From the NCBI GenBank assembly GCA_945910005.1, contig OX246744.1, positions 46,290,623 through 46,354,622 on the forward strand: 64,000 nt of DNA. The letters are read 5' to 3'. Below the pieces are notes generated by a model. That model had not been told where the DNA came from. It ran no database searches and saw only the letters and a program-made list of their open reading frames with translations. This DNA is from Isoperla grammatica (taxonomy: Eukaryota > Arthropoda > Insecta > Plecoptera > Perlodidae). The stretch's first letter is position 1; each line of letters starts with the position of its first letter. The position numbers and the translations under genes are program-made. This document shows positions 32,600-46,200 of the stretch, one piece after another.

Positions 32600-34110
32600 T
32601 GAGATTCCACTATAATAAACTAAGTGACGACAACTACTCTACTTGCGTCAATATTTACAACGTTGGCAACCTGCGATTCCTCCACGCGGGCAAACCTATC
32701 ACGCGAGAACGTCCGGTTGTAGACGACATGTTTGTACTAATAACGGAGTAATATTGTCGCACACGAAACTGAACGGAATATTCCTCGCTTGGACAGAACT
32801 CCGCTCTATTGAGGAGTGTCTGGCAAGTACTCCCATCATTGACGGTCACCCAAACTAGTGTGACATTGGCAGTGTTCTTCGCTTTCTAACAACTGTACAC
32901 GTATCGGTATACATAGGAACATTTAGGCGATGATTGCAACACGTATAATTAATAAATTATTGATTGCTTCCAAACTATGGGAGGCTAGAATTTCTTCACA
33001 TTGATTCTACCCTAATTCAAACGGATATTTATTGTAGACACACTCTCGTGGGTGGATTTGTTGTGAAATACAGAAATTAAAAACCCAACACCATACTACC
33101 CTAGTCCAGAGCTGGGCAGTATAGAAAATATGTGTAGGGTTGAAATACATTTTGTAGTTTGCAACGAAAATGCCCGAGCTTAAAGTATTTTGTATTCAAA
33201 AAACCTTTTTTTAAGTTTATGAAGACCTAAGGATAGCAAGACAGAAGAATGACTGAAGAAGCCCCTACCATAAGGAAAAAATTAATACATTTTCCTTGCG
33301 ACGGGTTGCGTCCTGACTATTACCACTAGAATCAATTACACACCATCTGCTCAGTAAGCTGCTAGCACAACCTAGCGGCCAGAATGTACTACACATACTG
33401 GAAAGCAGGATCTGGAAACCAAAATCCAAAATTGTATTCCTATTGTTAAGTAACGAGGAATCAATCGCGATAATTCTAACAGTCTTCGGTATTCTCAAGT
33501 AAAAATAAGCTACGAATGTATCGAATAGGGATAAGTCGCATCCCAGTCATGTCGGAAGGCGTAGTTTCAAAATACACGCAAGATGGCCCCTGGAAAGCAG
33601 ACGGTGCTCCGACAGCTTTGTTCGGTAATAAAAGAAAGGCATCGATTACGCTAAGTCAGTTCTTTCTTCCTCCGCGCTAGGCGAGATTCGGTTAAATTTA
33701 ATATTTTCCCGGCGCTGTATTTTTCGAGAGCAAAAAAATTTCTCATTTCTCTTACGAAGAAAGGAAGTCAATAACCTTACTCTACTTCAGGTTCTCTTGC
33801 ATAGCTACACGGTTCTGCTCACCCAAGTGTGCTCGCACTGCCTCTGGCGTAAATAGCTCTCGTGATGTCACGTTCGTAATAGCGCTCGCGAAACTATCGG
33901 AAACATTTACAGACAGCGTCCGTCATTACCCTATAAAGACCGGTTTCACCAACTTTTTCTTACTAAATCAGAGCATAACGAAGTTGGTGAAATGGGACCT
34001 AAATCCGGGTGTTTTACTTATCCGGATGACCAGTGGTCGAACTAAACCACAGTAAAGCTTGGACAAGACGTCGCATTGCATAAGTTTTGCTTGTTGACGG
34101 CAATAGTGCA
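32600..34110. other. Intergenic region between the nested transposons and the UBA gene
   Basis: 33110-33520 is a dispersed repeat related to the start of the window (CAGAGCTGGGCAGTA near 33112; 33296-33415 matches 300-430 inverted). A short inverted repeat TTTCACCAACTT lies near 33946. No gene is seen. Confidence 0.5.
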
Positions 34111-34111
34111 G

Positions 34112-34117
34112 TTTAAT
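34112..34117 (-). promoter_or_regulatory. Candidate polyadenylation signal of the UBA gene
   Basis: ATTAAA on the minus strand, about 140 bp after the stop codon. A canonical AATAAA occurs only farther on, at 33028-33033. Confidence 0.35.
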
Positions 34118-34254
34118 GAAACATAACACAGTATCATCGTGTATCCTTTCGCAGAAGTGTCGGCTTTCGCAATATACTCACCCCACGAAGTCTGGTTTCA
34201 TCAGCTGCGATCATAAGTCTGGTTTCATCAGCCGCTGTCGTGAGTCTAGTTTCA

Positions 34255-34456
34255 TCAGTCGCTGTCGTAAGTCTGGTCTCCCCAGACGCTGTCGTCTTCC
34301 TCGATGACGTAATTATCTTGAAGCACGCGCTTCCTTGTCATCAATAGACTCTGTGTCCTCTGGGCCCGCTTCAACTCTATGTCCAGCTGCTCGGACTGTT
34401 CTTCCAGAATCGATATGCACGAGACAGACGTAGTCAACACCTCCTGAAGCGGCATC
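34255..34456 (-). CDS. UBA gene last exon (coiled-coil C-terminus)
   Basis: After TTGCAG it encodes MPLQEVLTTSVSCISILEEQ, then SEQLDIELKRAQRTQSLLMT in heptad-like spacing, and an acidic end VWGDQTYDSD followed by TGA at 34257-34255. Downstream, the last about 30 bp of the exon recur two or three times as degraded copies (34180-34255). Confidence 0.75.
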
Positions 34457-37400
34457 CTGCAACAAACACACTCGTTTGTGTCGTCCCGCCCGATAACCAG
34501 ACCCAATCAGCCGATAACGGAGGGAGGCGCGTGTAATCAAAACGTATACCTGACGGTTGACACCTCAGACCCATGAAAATTCGCAAAATGCACTATTTTC
34601 CTGTCATAACATTAAAATTTTGAATAATTAGTGATGACAGGGTACTGTAGGTTGGCCTAATATCGACCATTCCTTGGAGGAGGGCTCGTCTGTTCCAACC
34701 AGCTCACACAATCAAAGCCAACTATGCTTCAAATAACTATAGAATTTGTACACATCATCAATGTTAGTTCCGTTTTTACTCACGAGATCGCAGCACTGGG
34801 GACGGTACAAACATTGCAGTCTGACAGGTGACAGCTACAAACATTGCAGTCTGACAGGTGACAGCTACAAACATTGCAGTCTGACAGGTGACAGCTACAA
34901 ACATTGCAGTCTGACAGGTGACAGCTACAAACATTGCAGTCTGACAGGTGACAGCTACAAACATTGCAGTCTGGCAGGTGACGGCTACTAACATTGCAGT
35001 CTGACAGGTGACAGCTACTAACATTGCAGTCTGACAGGTGACAGCTACAAACATTGCAGTCTGACAGGTGACAGCTACAAACATTGCAGTCTGACAGGTG
35101 ACAGCTACAAACATTGCAGTATGACAGGTGACAGCTGTTAACATTGCAGTCTGACAGGTGACAGCTACAAACATTGCAGTCTGACAGGTGACAGCTACAA
35201 ACATTGCAGTCTGACAGGTGACAGCTACAAACATTGCAGTCTGACAGGTGACAGCTACAAACATTGCAGTCTGACAGGTGACAGCTACAAACATTGCAGC
35301 CTGGCAGGTGACAGCTACAAACATTGCAGTCTCACAGGTGACAGATACAAACATTGCAGTATGACAGGTGACAGCTACTAACATTGCAGTCTGGCAGGTG
35401 ACAGCTACAAACATTGCAGTCTGACAGGTGACAGCTACAAACATTGCAGTCTGACAGGTGACAGCTACAAACATTGCAGTCTGACAGGTGACAGCTACAA
35501 ACATTGCAGGCTGACCGGTGACAGCTACAAACATTGCAGTCTGACAGGTGACAGCTACAAACATTGCAGTCTGACAGGTGATGGCTGCTAGATAATTTCT
35601 AATATATCAAGATTTCGAAGCGTCTCACCACATCAAATTCATTCCCGTGACAAAGTAGCAAGGCGTGGGTAAATATTATAAACATATGCCTCAGTTCGAA
35701 TTGGAGAAGGGACATTATTCAAAATATGCCGTCACCTCACTCAAACGTAAGCATTCACCTACGTCATCTTTCAATGTTTGTACCGTCAGCTAGACGCCAG
35801 AGCTGCCTATGTGCGATTGTTGAACTACCGTATTTATCCGAATAAAAGGCAACCTCAAACTTCAGACGATTCCCTATTTTCAATTTATAACTGGAAAAAA
35901 TCATATTCATAATCTCAAATATGCAAATTTAATGACCGCCCATATTTTAACTATACAAAATGGAAATAATTATAGTCTTGGATTCAGGTAAATACGGTAG
36001 CTTCGAACAAGCCCCATGGACCTGTTTCTGGCACGTCTGCTGTCAACTCACACTTTTCTCCTGAACGGCTCCGGGAGAGAGTGCTGAAGCCGATTCCTGA
36101 GTTGTGAGAGAATGTACCGACGTTTGCGTTCAGCGTTCGTCTTCCCTCGGGCATCCATCTGGCGCAACAAGTCACTGACGGTCTCTGCCTGGGGCGACGA
36201 GTCACTGCCAGTCTCGGCCTGGCGTGACGAGTCACTGCCAGTCTCTGCCTGGCGCGACGAGTCACTGCCAGTCTCTGCCTGGCGCGACGAGTCACTGCCA
36301 GTCTCTGCCTGGCGTGACGAGTCACTGCCAGTCTCGGCCTGGCGTGACGAGTCACTGCCGACCTCCGAGAAGTCTGCCAGGCGTTCCGAGCCAACGCTCA
36401 CGTCGCTGCATTCCGAGCTGTCTTCGGCAACACTGCAAGCAAATATATAAACAAATAAATAACTAAATATATAAATAAATATGTAAATAAGTATCTTGAA
36501 ACTTTATTCCATTTGGGCCTAGTTGGGTAAAGGGGTGTTTCCCCCAACAGTCTAGGGTGTCACTGAATCAGCACCGGCCTGCCAAGCTCGGCACCTCATC
36601 TTCACACTCCTCTTCCCACCACACAAGCTCTCTCCATCACTCTCTATCCTCTACCACTGGCCACTCCTCTCCTCTCTCCTACACATCTGCTTCTATCTCG
36701 AGGTCTTCACACTCCTCTTCCTGCGACACAATCTCTCTCCATCACTCTCTATCCTCTACCACTGGCCACTCCTCTCCTCTCTCCTCCACATCTGCTTCTA
36801 TCTCGAGGGCTTCACACTCCTCTTCCTGCGACACAAGCTCTCTCCATCACTCTCTATCCTCTACCACTGGCCACTCCTCTCTCCTCCACATCTGCTTCTA
36901 TCTCGAGGTCTCCACACTCCTCTTCCTGCGACACAAGCTCTCTCCATCACTCTCTATCCTCTACCACTGGCCACTCCTCTCCTCTCTCCTCCACATCTGC
37001 TTCTATCTCGAGGTCTCCACACTCCTCTTCCTGCGACACAAGCTCTCTCCATCACTCTCTATCCTCTACCACTGGCCACTCCTCTCCTCTCTCCTCCACA
37101 TCTGCTTCTATCTCGAGGTCTCCACACTCCTCTTCCCGCGACACAAGCTCTCTCCATCACTCTCTATCCTCTACCACTGGCCACTCCTCTCCTCTCTCCT
37201 CCACATCTGCTTCTATCTCGAGGTCTCCACACTCCTCTTCCTGCGACACAAGCTCTCTCCATCACTCTCTATCCTCTACCACTGGCCACTCCTCTCTCCT
37301 CCACATCTGCTTCTATCTCGAGGTCTCCACACTCCTCTTCCTGGGACACAAGCTCTCTCCATCACTCTCTATCCTCTACCACTGGCCACTCCTCTCCTCT

Positions 37401-40259
37401 CTCCTCCACATCTGCTTCTATCTCGAGGTCTTCACACTCCTCTTCCTGCGACACAATCTCTCTCCATCACTCTCTATCCTCTACCACTGGCCACTCCTCT
37501 CCTCTCTCCTCCACATCTGCTTCTATCTCGAGGTCTTCACACTCCTCTTCCTGCCACACAAGCTCTCTTCATCACTCTCTATCCTCTACCACTGGCCACT
37601 CCTCTCCTCTCTCCTCCACATCTGCTTCTATCTCGAGGTCTTCACACTCCTCTTCCTGCCACACAAGCTCTCTCCATCACTCTCTATCCTCTACCACTGG
37701 CCACTCCTCTCCTCTCTCCTCCACATCTGCTTCTATCTCGAGGTCTTCACACTCCTCTTCCTGCGACACAATCTCTCTCCATCACTCTCTATCCTCTACC
37801 ACTGGCCACTCCTCTCCTCTCTCCTCCACATCTGCTTCTATCTCGAGGTCTTCACACTCCTCTTCCTGCGACACAAGCTCTCTCCATCACTCTCTATCCT
37901 CTACCACTGGCCACTCCTCTCTCCTCCACATCTGCTTCTATCTCGAGGTCTCCACACTCCTCTTCCTGCGACACAAGCTCTCTCCATCACTCTCTATCCT
38001 CTACCACTGGCCACTCCTCTCCTCTCTCCTCCACATCTGCTTCTATCTCGAGGTCTCCACACTCCTCTTCCTGCGACACAAGCTCTCTCCATCACTCTCT
38101 ATCCTCTACCACTGGCCACTCCTCTCTCCTCCACATCTGCTTCTATCTCGAGGTCTCCACACTCCTCTTCCTGCGACACAAGCTCTCTCCATCACTCTCT
38201 ATCCTCTACCACTGGCCACTCCTCTCCTCTCTCCTCCACATCTGCTTCTATCTCGAGGTCTCCACACTCCTCTTCCTGCGACACAAGCTCTCTCCATCAC
38301 TCTCTATCCTCTACCACTGGCCACTCCTCTCCTCTCTCCTCCACATTTGCTTGTACCTGGTCCTGCCATCTATCTCAAGGTCTTCACACTCTTCTTCTCT
38401 CATTCACTAACTAACACAAATCAAATTGTAGTGAAAAAAAAAAAATTAAATATTAAATACAGTAAATCTAATTAAAAGTAAATCTCATATTTTTGCAATA
38501 TCTTCAAAGTGTAATTTCAACTCTGATATTCGTCATCAAACAACGAAGGTAAGCTGTCGGATCCTATCCCTACATTATACTACTGTATTCCAGCCGATTG
38601 GCATCTTATCAACGTAACCAATTTACATGTCTGAAGAATTACAAACTACGAAGCTCGACTGAGGCCGACATAATATTATGGCAGGTCTGGATGTTCTACA
38701 AAGCGAACGAAAGGGTCGATGCTAGGGGTGTGCGAGTACTCGAGTTTTCGAGTCGAGTCGAGTTTTTAGTACTCGACTCGAAATTCACATATTACTACTC
38801 GACTATCGAGTTTTTTTCGAGTTTCGATTATTGCGCGATATATCGCTGGAGATCGTCAAAACGCTGTTTATACTACACTGAAGTGAGCGTTGGAGGCGGA
38901 GCTTAAGTTGAAGCTGCATACGCAAGCCCCGCCCAAACATCCGGTATGGCTACGAGACATTGTTGGAACATCATTTCCTCTAGATATCTTCTTCAATGGC
39001 TGGCCTGTCTTTTTCTTCAATGGCTGGCCTGTCTTTTTGAAGGCTATCTGTTTTTTGTACCGTGTTTTTTTTTTTTAGCGATCGATAAATGCACCGAAAT
39101 GTGTGCGGCTACTATGAAAGTCAAAATTGTGGAAGCACAACCAGTTGTGCTAGACATCTTCAGTCTAGGCATCTTCTGATCTACGCAGACTTTATTAAAA
39201 CATAAAATGTCAGTCTAGCCATACACCAGCTAGGCCTAGGCATTTTAAACACAATGGCCTAGGCCTAGGCAAATGCAGGCTGACACAGCTAACCGAAGAT
39301 AACCTATACCTACTTCGTAGGCAGCTAACACTTAATGGGCCTAGGCCTACAAAACAACAACAAGGCCTGGCCTAGTGTTATTCCTATGGTAGGCTAGGCT
39401 AGGCACAAGAGCCTAGGCCTAGACCTAGATTAGCATATTGCATTTGTAACTAAATCTAAACTCACCCTGTAATTCTTTTGGCCTTAAAAATGTCTTAAGT
39501 CTTGCCATACACCAGCTAGGCCTAGACCTAGGCCAATGCAGGCTAGGACACAGCTAACACTTCATGAGTGTAGAATGAACTCTGCTTCGAAGTGGCCTGC
39601 TACTGACCCAAAGGCCAAAAGAATTACAAGGTGAGTTCAGATTTAGATTTAGTTACAAATGCAATATGCTAATCTAGGTCTAGGCCTAGGCTCTTGTGCC
39701 TAGCCTAGCCTACCATAGGAATAACCCTAGGCCAGGCCTTGTTGTTGTTTTGTAGGCCTAAGCCTAAGTTAAGATTACTTACTGTTAACTTAAGACTGAG
39801 TTATTAAAAGTAACAAGAAATGTATTCACCTTGTTGTACGATTCTTTCTTATAGGCTACCTATTTCCCAATGAATCCCAGCATATTTAAGTACTTCAATT
39901 TTTTACTACTCAAACTCGACTCGAAAAATTTCTGGTTTTGTACTACTCGAACTCGACTCGAACCAGAAAATTGCTACTCGCACACCTCTAGTCGATGCTA
40001 TACTACAACCTTGCAGTTTGCTTAGTCGTTATTGTTAAAGAAACGTGTAAAAAGCATTTTTAACTGTCATATCGTAGCTTTTCTAGCATCTATTTTTTTG
40101 CCAACATTAAAAAAACTTGAGCATTAAGTTTTCTCACATTTTTATTTTTAAATTATGTTATAAACTTGTAGTACCTCGTTAATTCAAACTCGGTAATTCA
40201 AATTTATGTGTAATTCAAACTATTTATGGAGTCCCAGCAGAAGATTTGGGGGTATTTGG

Positions 40260-40293
<34 letters not shown>

Positions 40294-43200
40294 TTCTTTA
40301 TTATTAGAATGAATGTGACTTTGTTTTTTTCAACAAAATTTAACAAAAATCACTTTTTTATGTTACCTGTTACTGTATTTTTCCAATTATGTAAGGCGCA
40401 TGCTTCAAATAGTACGTATTTATGTTTTAAATCAATTTAATTATGTTGAATTGGCTAGAGCCTATGTCTATGCACGCCATTCACCATTAGCAACATGCAC
40501 ACAGCCTAACTACAATCAGCTGTTCTACGTTGATTCAGTAGCCAACGTATGAAATGAAACCGAATATCGCCCGCAAACTTGAAGAAGGGGTAATTTATTT
40601 TTTGGGTAAAAATTTATTTTAAAATAATAACCCTTTCTTCAAATTACCCCTTCTTCAAATTTGAAGAAGGGGTAATTTATCGAAAATACTGTGATTATCA
40701 TACAGTAACTTATGTTTTAGTTGGTGCATCTGCTGATAGCAAAGAACCAAAGCACTTATTTTGCTGCAGAGATATTTCTCTTCATCCTAGTGTTGAACAA
40801 TGGCGAATGGCGTGCATTAGCCTAGGCATAGGCTCTAGCTAATTCAACAGAATTAAATTGATTTAAAACATAAATATGTACTTTTTGAAGCATGCGCCTT
40901 ACATAATTGGAAAGATACAGTAACAGGTAACATAAAAAAGTGATTTTAGTTAAATTTCGTTGAAAAAAACAAAGTCACATTCATTACTTTAAATTCAAAA
41001 TTTTGTAATTAAAATAGAAGTTTGTAGGGTCCCTTGAAATTTGAATTGAAGGGGGACTTCTGTACAATTAAAATTAAAATAAACTAAATAGCATGTAGCC
41101 TATCATACCGTAAACAAAGTATAAATACTATGTGGCATACAATAAAATAGGTACAGAAAAACCTTAGTTTCAGCTGAAAAATAGTGCTTTGTGACATCAA
41201 GTCTATACACAAAACACTATTTTCCCGTATCTCTAGTTATCGTACATAAGTATCACCACTTCCAAGTAATCCACCGTACATACCTGGGAGGTTCTACCCT
41301 CGTGGTGGGATTAACTCGTCGTGGAGGAACCAGGTCCTTCCGAAGTACCAACGAACCCTAGAGACACATTATTTATTATTATTGTTAAGCCTTCTCAAGT
41401 AGGCTACCTCGGATATGTTGTACAAGAATATGAGAAATTGTGAAGTTTCTAATCCAAAGACTATAAAATATGACACAATAAAATTGTGTAGAACATCACA
41501 TCGATATCAAGAATGGATATCGATAATCAACAAACCTCAATACTGTAATTATCATTATCGATCAATAATATTTTAACAAAAAGTTAAGTGATGTACCATT
41601 TGGGATGTTTTACCTATGCTTTTTTTAACTTTAATAAATCACAATGATGAAAATAATGTATGAAAAAAAATAATTAATTTTGGGTTTTAATTGTATTTGG
41701 CCAAAAATATATTTTGTAATTTTGGGCCAAATAAAATTAATTCATTTTTGGGGTGATTCTGAGTAATTTCCAGACGTAGGGGAGTTTTTACTGCCAGAGC
41801 TAAAGCGTTCTAAGAACGCGTCAAGCGAAGTAACGTACTGAGCTCACCGCTCTACTGGTTGAGGGAACGTCTGCAGGTTTCGGCAACACGGCCTTCATCA
41901 CACCCAGGTAGTCCTTGCGCTTCTTAGGTCGCAAGTTGAACGACGTGGACGCGCTTCTGCCGAGGTCACGCTCGCCATCGTCAGTGATGAAGCGCAGGTA
42001 GGAACTGTCGTAATGCGCTTCCTCGTCGTCGTAAGACTTGCGCTTCCTCGATCCCGAGGTCGACGCGTTTCGTCCAAGGTCGGCGTCCAAGATCGAGGAA
42101 ATGTTGAAAGGCGCTTCCTCGTCGTCGTAAGACTTGCGCTTCTTCGATCCCGAGGTCGACGCGCTTCGTCCAAGGTCGGCATCTGAGATCGAGGAACTAG
42201 CGCGAGGCGCTTCGTCGTCTTCGTAAGACTTGCGCTTCCCCGACCCCGAGGTCAATGCGCTTCGTCCAAGGTCAGCGTCCGAGATTGAGGAACTAGCGCG
42301 AGGTGCTTTGTCATCATCGTAAGACTTGCGCTTCCTCGACCCCGAGGTCGACGCGCTTCGTCCAAGGTCAGCGTCCGAGATCGAGGAACTAGCTTGAGAC
42401 GCTTCGTCGTCATCATAAGACTTGCGCTTCCTCGACCCCGAGGTCGACGCGCTTCGTCCAAGGTCGGCGTCCGAGATCGAGGAACTAGCGCGAGGCGCTT
42501 CACCGTCACGAGACTTACGCTTACCCAAGAGTAGGGCTGGAAATAAAAAAATAAATATGGATATTTCAATGGATATTTTCTCAAGAGAACTTCTTGTAGG
42601 TGGATTCACAAAGAAAACCAGAAACTAAAGGACCAACCCCGCTGTGGCAACAACACTCACTGGTATTGCTGACTGCCGTGGCGTTGTTCGCTAACTTCTT
42701 GAGAATGCTGACTCCTTCCCATCTCTTGGTCGCGCTGGCTGGCCGCGACACTTGGCCGACCTCTGACCTCTCGGGCAGACCGACAGTGCTGACAGTACCG
42801 ACAGCGACAACTGAACACACACAGACAAGCTACAGGACCACCAGTGTGTATTTGATTTAAAAAATCCAATGACTTTTTTTTATAAAAATTGTGATTTAAA
42901 ATCAACAACACTTGAGTGCTCATTTTTTCTCTAAATTTGAGATACAAATACAATTGAGTTGTGACTCACACACCAATTTTTTTATTTTATTTTTGAGACA
43001 CCAATATTGATGATTTAGGCCTAAATCAATAGAAATTAGTAGGCCCTTAAATCATATTTAAATCAAAGTAATTAGAATTAAATCAATAAATTAGGGATGT
43101 GCGGGTACCCTGAGGTCGGGTCGGGCCGTAAATTATGCCCGAAAAAATCAGGTCGGGTAGTACAATCCACTTTTTAGGTTATGGTTGTTAAAAATTGTGA

Positions 43201-46200
43201 ATTTCAAGACCAAGCTGCAAGACTGGGAAGCTTGGAGGAACTGATATTTATATGAGGATGCCTTACCTTCTATCTTACTTTATTATTATTTCCTAATTAT
43301 AATTATTTTAAATTTACTTTGCATACAATGGGGCAGTGTAGGTGATGGTCGGTTCACACACGGGTCTAAGGATTAAGGTTTAAAGTTGAAGCATGCTAAA
43401 TACATTATAGTGTTCACACACGGTCACTAGGTCTAAGAGCCAGGTCTAAGGATTTAAGAAGTTGGCCAACTTTCAACTCTTAGGTTGGAATTCATAGTCG
43501 GCCCCTACACCTAGGGGCGCCCATTGTTACCAAGGTAACAATTGTTTGCATGTTATTTCCCATAAACAAAACAAATCCATAGCAACAATGGGTGCCCCTA
43601 GGTGTAGGGGCCGACTATGAATTCCAACCTTAGACCAAGGATTTAAGATTCTTAGACCCAACCAATCAGAAGTCGACGTCACTATCGTTTCGCCAATCGG
43701 AGAGCGACTGCATCAGTCAAGTTATTAAATTATTCAGTGTTTATCAGTGTTTAGCAGAGATCTATGTGAACCGAGAGGCTTAGTCCTTGGATATTAAAAC
43801 CTTAAACCTAGACCTTAAAAATCTGTGTAAACCGACTATGAATAACAGTATTTCAGGATGTATTCTGACCATTTCTGACGGTGATCATATAAAAAAGATG
43901 GCGACCATAATGCCAGAAACCCACCGCCTTCTTGGCGGAAATAGCGCTAAATGGCGGGAAATTCAAATTTTCAAATACTTTGAAAATTCAAATCTGGTAG
44001 ATTCGTATTCAAACTTCATGGATTTGTAAACCAAAACATTTTATGTAAGGTATTTTGTCTGATCAATAAATTGGTATTAATTTTTACTTTTGTACACTAC
44101 ATGACCTGAGCCCGAGCCGAGGGTACTTGGAAGTACCCGACCCGAGCCCGACCCGAGTTCAAAAATCACTACCCACACATCCTTAAATAAAATCAAGATT
44201 TTTTTAATTGAAAAAAAAAAATCACACACCCTGGGACTAACACTTACCCCAAGAAACCCTCTATGCAATGAATAAAAACAAATGTTAACTAGAAAGTGTG
44301 TGAACAAAGCATTTAGGACACGGCGTCTCTTGAATTGGAAATAACTTTAGCCTAGTCCATTAAAGTGTGGTTTACACACACACACGAGCAAATGGATAGC
44401 AAATAGTTACTAAGAGCCAACGACTAGATGTCTCGGTTCACACAAAGTAGCCCTACTAGATTAATGAGCTAATGGATAACAAATAGTTACTAAGAGACAA
44501 CGACTAGATGTCTCGGTTCACACAAAGTAGCCCTACTAGATTAATGAGCTAATGGATAACAAATAGTTACTAAGAGCCAACGACTAGATGTCTCGGTTCA
44601 CACAAAGTAGCCTAACTACATTAATGAGCTAATGGATAACAATAGTTACTAAGAGCCAACGACTAGATGTCTCGGTTCACACAAAGTAGCCTAACTACAT
44701 TAATGAGCTAATGGATAACAATAGTTACTAAGAGCCAACGACTAGATGTCTCGGTTCACACAAAGTAGCCCTACTAGATTAATGAGCTAATGGATAACAA
44801 ATGGTTACTAAGAGCCAACGACTAGATGTCTCGGTTCACACAAAGTAGCCTAACTACATTAATGAGCTAATGGATAACAATAGTTACTAAGAGCCAACGA
44901 CTAGATGTCTCGGTTCACACAAAGTAGACCTACTAGATTAATGAGCTAATGGATAACAATAGTTACTAAGAGCAAACGACTAGATGTCTCGGTTCACACA
45001 AAGTGGCCTAACTAAAGGTCTCTCATACCAAGAAGTAAGATAGTGTCAGGGGAGTCAGGACCGCCCACAATTAGTTTCCAACGTAACAAGCGCGAATCAC
45101 TGACGTTTTTCACGATTATCTAGTACAATTTGCTTGCGTTAGGTTTTTTGACGGAAACCTGCTGGCACGTTTTCTTGTGCGTTACCGTCAAAAAACTTAC
45201 CTCATCTAAATTTTACTAGATTATCGGTAAAAACGTCAGTGATTCGCGCTTGTTAAGTTGGAAACTAAATGTGGGCGGTCCTGGTACTATCTTACTTCTT
45301 GCTGTGCGAGACCTATACATAAACGAACTAATGAATACAGCGACAGCACGCAGTAGCTTTCATCTGATTGGTCCTCGCTAAGACATTTAGTTTCCGACTA
45401 GATGTACTAGAAACTGGATAAGGCTATGGCTAGAAGTTATCCTTCTCAGTTATAGTGCCCGAAGTTTCGTGTGAATGCTAGCGCAAGGTAAACTTCTACC
45501 CACAGCCCTCAGTAAAGTGCGTGAACAAGTCTTTACCTTCGTCGTCATCCTCGATAGTCACGACATCGCTCGAGTCGTCATCGCTGCCCAGATCGCTCCC
45601 GATGTCATCGCCATACATATCTCTCATGGCACTCAGAGTCGCCATCAGGTTCGGTTCCAACTCGGGCAGGGTCGCCTCTGATCGCTTTGTCCACTGATCC
45701 TCTAATCGCCCCATCCACTGATCCTCTAATCGCTCTGTACGTTGATCCCCAAATCGCCCTGTCCACTGATCCTCTGATCGTCCTGTTCGCTGGTCCTCTG
45801 ATTGCCATATCACCTGACAATCTGATCCCCCTGTCCACTGATCCTCTGATTGCCTTGTCTGCTGATCCTCTGATCGCCTTGTCTGCTGATCCTCTGATCG
45901 CCCCATCCGCTTATCCTTTAATCGACACATCAACTCGTCCACTGATCGCCTTGTCTGCTGACCCTCTGATCGCCCCATCAACTGGTCCACTGATTGCCTT
46001 GTCTGCTGACCCTCTGATCGCCCCATCAACTGGTCCACTGATTGCCTTGTCTGCTGACCCTCTGATCGCCCCGTCCACTGGTCCACTGATCGCACTGTCT
46101 GCTGACCCTCTGTCCACTGGTCCACTGATCGCCCTGTCTGCTGACCCTCTGATCGCCGCATCAACTGGTCCACTGATCGCACTGTCTGCTGACCCTCTGA

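Noticed and set aside
34776..35564. 262-codon minus frame (FVAVTCQTAM repeats), also considered as a CRISPR array
   Set aside because: The 30-bp units are directly adjacent with no spacers, which excludes CRISPR, and the frame is intronic with no splice support.
36557..38410. 617-codon plus-strand frame
   Set aside because: It runs through the 100-105-bp array, changing reading phase with each deleted CTCCT, and ends with it. It lies antisense to the UBA gene intron.
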